This document shows positions 61,601 to 64,000 of a stretch of DNA of 64,000 bases, in pieces. The DNA is from JACPLA01 sp964602055 (lineage in GTDB: Bacteria; Bacteroidota; Ignavibacteria; UBA10030). The notes under the pieces were generated by a model. The model was not told where the DNA came from, ran no database searches, and worked only from the letters and a program-made list of their open reading frames with translations. How positions within the stretch are numbered: the stretch's first letter is position 1; each line of letters begins with the position of its first letter. Position numbers and translations under genes: made by a program. Location of the stretch: positions 25,031-89,030 of the forward strand of contig CAZRPU010000004.1 of the NCBI GenBank assembly GCA_964602055.1, given 5' to 3'.

Positions 61601-64000
61601 GGGCAACGGCGATGATTTCTTTGGAGCGAGAGGGTGTTCTCCGCCATTATACAACGAACCTTGTCGGCAGTGCTCCTCAAATCGATATTCCGGTTCTGAA
61701 GGAGTATCTCCCCAATGTCTTTGTTTCCGTAGTCCTTCTGCAGGGACGCGTCGAGCCGGCTGCGATCTCCCGCGAAGCGGACGTGGGAAGGCCTTCCTTT
61801 AAAGTGGGATACATCAATCTCGGAGTCAGCCCAAGTGAAAAACTGCTCCAAATGTCGGTCTCGACCGACAAGCAGGAATACCGGCCGGGAGATACGGTTG
61901 TGGCAAAAATCCGCACAGCGAACTCTCTCGGGACAGGTGTCCGGGCTGAGGTTGCCATGAGTGTCGCGGACCTTGGTGTCCTAAACCTGATCGGTTACAG
62001 GCTTCCGAATGTTTTTTATGATTTCTACAGACAGCGCGGTCTTTCCGTCATTACGACAGAGACCAGGCTTCATCTCATCGAGCAGAGGAGTTATGACGAA
62101 AAGGGGGAAGAAGAGGGGGGTGGAGGCGGAGATGAAGAAGCAGGGATGGAAGGAGTAAGAAAAGATTTCAGACCTAGCGCGTATTGGAACCCGGCGATTC
62201 TCACAGACGCCAACGGACAGGCAACCGTGCGCTTTGTTCTGCCGGACAATCTCACATCATTTCAAATCATGGCTGTGGGAAATACGGCGGGTTCCGACTT
62301 TGGCTATGTCGAACAGACCTTCCGTGTCAACAAACCGCTCCTTCTCCAGCCGTCCCTTCCCCGTTTTGCGCGTGTTGGGGATGTCTTCGAAGGAGGGGTC
62401 GTCATTCTCAATTATACTGAAGAGTCGAAGGATGTTCGACTCGTCACCAGTATTACGGGTATCAGCTTTTCGGGGGAGGATACTCTTCGCGCTTCACTCA
62501 AACCGGGAGAGGCCAGGGAGGTGCGGTATGCTCTTCGGGCAGAAAATGTTGGAACAGCCCGCTTCCTCTTCCGTGCCGAAACGGCAACCGACAAGGACGG
62601 GCTCCTGTGGAACATCCCCGTTCAGGTACCGCGGATTCGGGAATCAGTGGCGCTCTACGAATCGCTCACGAATCCGAGTGTCCGTGAGAAGGTGATGGTG
62701 CCGGAGGATATCTTCCATGACCTCGGAAACATGGAATTCACTCTTGCTTCGACGGGAATGGTTGGTTTGTCGGGGGGAATTTCCTACCTCTTCGAATATC
62801 CCTACGGGTGCCTCGAACAGCGGCTTTCCGCGGTTCTCCCGATGATTCTTGCCGAGGATCTCATCAAGGCCTTCAACTTTGCGGTACTGAAGGAGAAGGA
62901 TTACAAGGTTGTGGCCGGCACGATGATCGATGAAGTCCCGTTGTTCCAGAGAGACGACGGGGGTTTCTCTTATTGGAAGAACACGGACGAAACGTGGCCA
63001 TATCTCTCGGCCTATGCGATGTTTGCGCTGGTCAAAGCACAGCAGGCAGGCTATCGGATCAGCGATCCGACCCTCGCACGAGGATTCGAATATCTGCGGA
63101 AAGCTCTTGCCCGCGAAGTGCGCTGGCACTGGATGAGCCCTTCTTACTGGGATTGTACTGATGCTCTTGCCCTCTATACGCTCGCGATCGCCGGAAGACC
63201 CGATCACGGTTATATGCAGCGATTGTATGCCCGCAAAGACTCGATCCCTCTCTTTGCGAAGGCGTATCTCCTCAAGGCTCTTCACAAGACAGGAGGATAT
63301 CGCGGCTTGACGGACGAGCTGATCCGTGAGCTCATGAACATGGCGAAAATTTCCCCCACATCTGCTCATTTTGAAGAACGAGATGCCTTCGGGAATTCGT
63401 GGGTGTGGAATTCCAATGCCCGAACAACGGCGCTTGTTCTCCAGGCGTGTGTGGAAACCCAACCTGAGAGCAATCTGATTCCAAAGATGGTGCGATGGCT
63501 CACCGATCAACAAAAAGTCGGGCGTTGGAGAACAACACAGGAAAACTTCTATGTCGTCGATGCGTTGGCTACCTATCTCCGCGTATATGAAAAGGACGAA
63601 CCTGATTTTCGCGCGGAGGTCAAGATTGCAGGGGGCACCTTCATCCGGGAGCTTTTCCGAGGACGCTCGTTTCGCACCAGGGAACAATCCATTCCGCTTG
63701 CCGATCTTGTGCTGGGGGCGGAGTATCCTATCGATGTGATCAAAAACGGTGCAGGACGGCTCTATTATACAGTGAGGATGCACTACTACCCGAAGGGTGA
63801 AAACAAGGCGAAAGAGGAAGGATTTTCGATTTCTAAGCGTGTCGAAGCCCTTGAAGGAACAGGAAGAAGCGACGGAACCTTTGCGGCGGGTTCTGTGGCA
63901 AGGGTCACCCTGACGGTTTCGACAAATCAAGAAAGGAATTTTGTCGTCGTCGACGATCCCGTCCCTGCAGGGTTTGAGATCATCAATACGTCGTTTCTTA
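58621..64000 (+). CDS. Bacterial alpha-2-macroglobulin, 5' part (cut by the window end)
   Basis: Open frame of 1793 codons with no stop before the window ends. A signal peptide (MNKLSVVFLTCFILSLSPGQ) is followed by many beta-sandwich (MG) domains. Low-complexity GEEEGGGGGDEEAG (about residues 1162-1175) marks a flexible segment before the domain starting YWNPAILTDANGQATVRF. The thioester motif YGCLEQ is present (Cys1397), followed by the alpha-helical thioester domain. It should trap attacking proteases by a conformational change and covalent bond in the periplasm. The penicillin-binding protein gene pbpC often found with bacterial alpha-2-macroglobulins is not in view. No lipobox is clear. 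Confidence 0.93.
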   Translation, partial: MNKLSVVFLTCFILSLSPGQQDVKVVVTSPQGQTTTIDQSQQIFATFNQPMVPLRDVPEDQSAGPLQIDPPVAGKYRWLGTTTIAFLPSRPLPHATAYTVTVPAGVKSVSGQSLAAPVRWRFETPRPRVSSTRPYQGQQFVELDHSILITFNQTVDPAAASTFISLEERNGTRVTYPGYKASRPTGPNVRNAEQSVLLSPVTKFQKGSTVIVRLKAGLPGTEGSLGMQGDYLLSFSTYNEFICKGVTNPPSFEPRNALQIVFSNPVSQREVARHIVFDPPVPVNVESYYDYNESVIYFSLPLKAEQEYTMTILEGLKDMFGNELSGKRTFSFKSGSFRPSVHMVTGQGILEAYESHKYPVSFVNVDSVTLQLARINPDKIVDVMRKLDYSYYQQLAWEQAILEWVTTVGEDPKLFNISRVWKPSIRRNEPTIRPVDLDEVLGDAKTGIVLLQVQNNFFPNEYRRFLKSLIQVTHLGITAKFSPNDNLIWVTTLKDAKPVGGARVELRNDSNAVLWTGVTDREGFAKTPGWGKLGLKKKTSRDEEEYYSYYGRQPRIWVVVRHNDDVAFSSSDWNDGIEPYTFNVSYEWNPKFEPLEGSIFTDRGLYKAGEQVDLKAILRIRRDGSWRIPPADIPLKVTVRNSRNEELFTSEPRISPFGSFAFSLPLKPDAPLGYYSVLLQAKETLNGKEQWVRVTSGSFRVEAFRAAEFDVTVRMGRDQYTIGDEVSGTVSGRYLFGGAMSGESVSWRLTASPASWSPRGHDGFYFGRLGFLSRYSYGSTNLRSGEDTLDAQGLAVVKGTLAVGELRGPQYLQLEGDVLSRSRQVLSGRSSVLVHGGEFYIGLGPSKTFVSRDSLFSYKLLTVLPDGAPVGGQAISVRIVQRTWRSVRVAETGGRYRWESSQVDSVVEQSTVQSQSTPVERTFKPKEAGFYYIAATGKDRRGNEIAAETYFYVSGSDYVAWERSDDDRIELVASKTDYAPGETASIIVKSPYERATAMISLEREGVLRHYTTNLVGSAPQIDIPVLKEYLPNVFVSVVLLQGRVEPAAISREADVGRPSFKVGYINLGVSPSEKLLQMSVSTDKQEYRPGDTVVAKIRTANSLGTGVRAEVAMSVADLGVLNLIGYRLPNVFYDFYRQRGLSVITTETRLHLIEQRSYDEKGEEEGGGGGDEEAGMEGVRKDFRPSAYWNPAILTDANGQATVRFVLPDNLTSFQIMAVGNTAGSDFGYVEQTFRVNKPLLLQPSLPRFARVGDVFEGGVVILNYTEESKDVRLVTSITGISFSGEDTLRASLKPGEAREVRYALRAENVGTARFLFRAETATDKDGLLWNIPVQVPRIRESVALYESLTNPSVREKVMVPEDIFHDLGNMEFTLASTGMVGLSGGISYLFEYPYGCLEQRLSAVLPMILAEDLIKAFNFAVLKEKDYKVVAGTMIDEVPLFQRDDGGFSYWKNTDETWPYLSAYAMFALVKAQQAGYRISDPTLARGFEYLRKALAREVRWHWMSPSYWDCTDALALYTLAIAGRPDHGYMQRLYARKDSIPLFAKAYLLKALHKTGGYRGLTDELIRELMNMAKISPTSAHFEERDAFGNSWVWNSNARTTALVLQACVETQPESNLIPKMVRWLTDQQKVGRWRTTQENFYVVDALATYLRVYEKDEPDFRAEVKIAGGTFIRELFRGRSFRTREQSIPLADLVLGAEYPIDVIKNGAGRLYYTVRMHYYPKGENKAKEEGFSISKRVEALEGTGRSDGTFAAGSVARVTLTVSTNQERNFVVVDDPVPAGFEIINTSFL

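Noticed and set aside
62644..63930. A 428-codon open frame on the - strand inside the alpha-2-macroglobulin gene
   Set aside because: It lies opposite the thioester domain, which is in the real frame; composition is shadow-like.

Overview
This 64 kb window carries about 50 genes and is almost fully coding. It contains no rRNA, tRNA, CRISPR array, insertion sequence or phage gene that I can see, and no gene-free stretch longer than about 230 bases. The content suggests a Gram-negative bacterium of the Fibrobacterota-Chlorobiota-Bacteroidota group, most likely Ignavibacteriota or a close relative. The reasons are DUF2851, DUF3108 and DUF4139 proteins, a large BNR/VPS10-like secreted protein, M61, M1 and M16 peptidases with signal peptides, a TonB-dependent receptor, an alpha-2-macroglobulin, and many starts without a Shine-Dalgarno sequence. 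This assignment is inferred from gene content, not from a marker gene. It looks like ordinary chromosome with housekeeping operons and one accessory cassette (arsenic).

Layout. 1-6744 (+): end of an M61 peptidase, two M1-family peptidases and an unknown membrane protein. 6781-8965 (+): a 21-codon ORF with a good ribosome binding site, then a TonB-dependent receptor. 9079-16551 (+): DUF3108 protein, extended SDR, CPBP protease-like protein, Aur1-like PAP2 protein and YIP1 protein (a tightly packed envelope/lipid-type unit), then an unusual D-aminoacylase-like lipoprotein and a DUF4139 protein. 16586-27901 (-): the arginine pathway as argC-J-B-F-R-G, then argH 4.1 kb further on. Between argG and argH lie an N-acetylmuramoyl-L-alanine amidase and an arsR-arsM-arsN2-arsC cluster. 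28037-28738 (-): beta-barrel protein. 28968-30065 (+): ychF. 30129-36281 (-): an M16 pair (inactive plus active subunit) and a 1073-residue BNR-repeat protein. 36456-39780 (+): S66 carboxypeptidase, purN, purH. 39816-45310 (+): the rod-shape operon mreB-mreC-mreD-mrdA-rodA. 45396-50882 (+): metallophosphoesterase, TauE/DUF1634 pair, dcd, pyrF, DUF2851. 50879-58428 (-): a six-gene unit of acetyltransferase, methyltransferase, two GT-C membrane glycosyltransferases, a TPR protein and a secreted protein of a family often mislabelled asparagine synthetase B. 58621-end (+): alpha-2-macroglobulin, cut by the window edge.

Regulation can be read in several places. The argC promoter is overlaid by two ARG-box-like palindromes with 20 bp between centres, and argR lies inside the operon, which predicts autoregulated arginine repression. 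The ars promoter is overlaid by a perfect 8-4-8 inverted repeat next to arsR. Most other candidate promoters have a TTGNNN / 17 bp / TANNNT form, and many carry a T4-6 tract followed by two or three C/G bases just before the -10 box. Several genes start within a few bases of the predicted transcription start and may be leaderless.

I did not find a clear new multi-gene defence or mobile system. The best candidates for undescribed biology are the six-gene glycosyltransferase/secreted-protein unit, the SDR/Aur1-like lipid unit, the pump-less ars cassette inside the arginine cluster, an apparent ATT start for the DUF2851 gene, and the T-tract promoter family.
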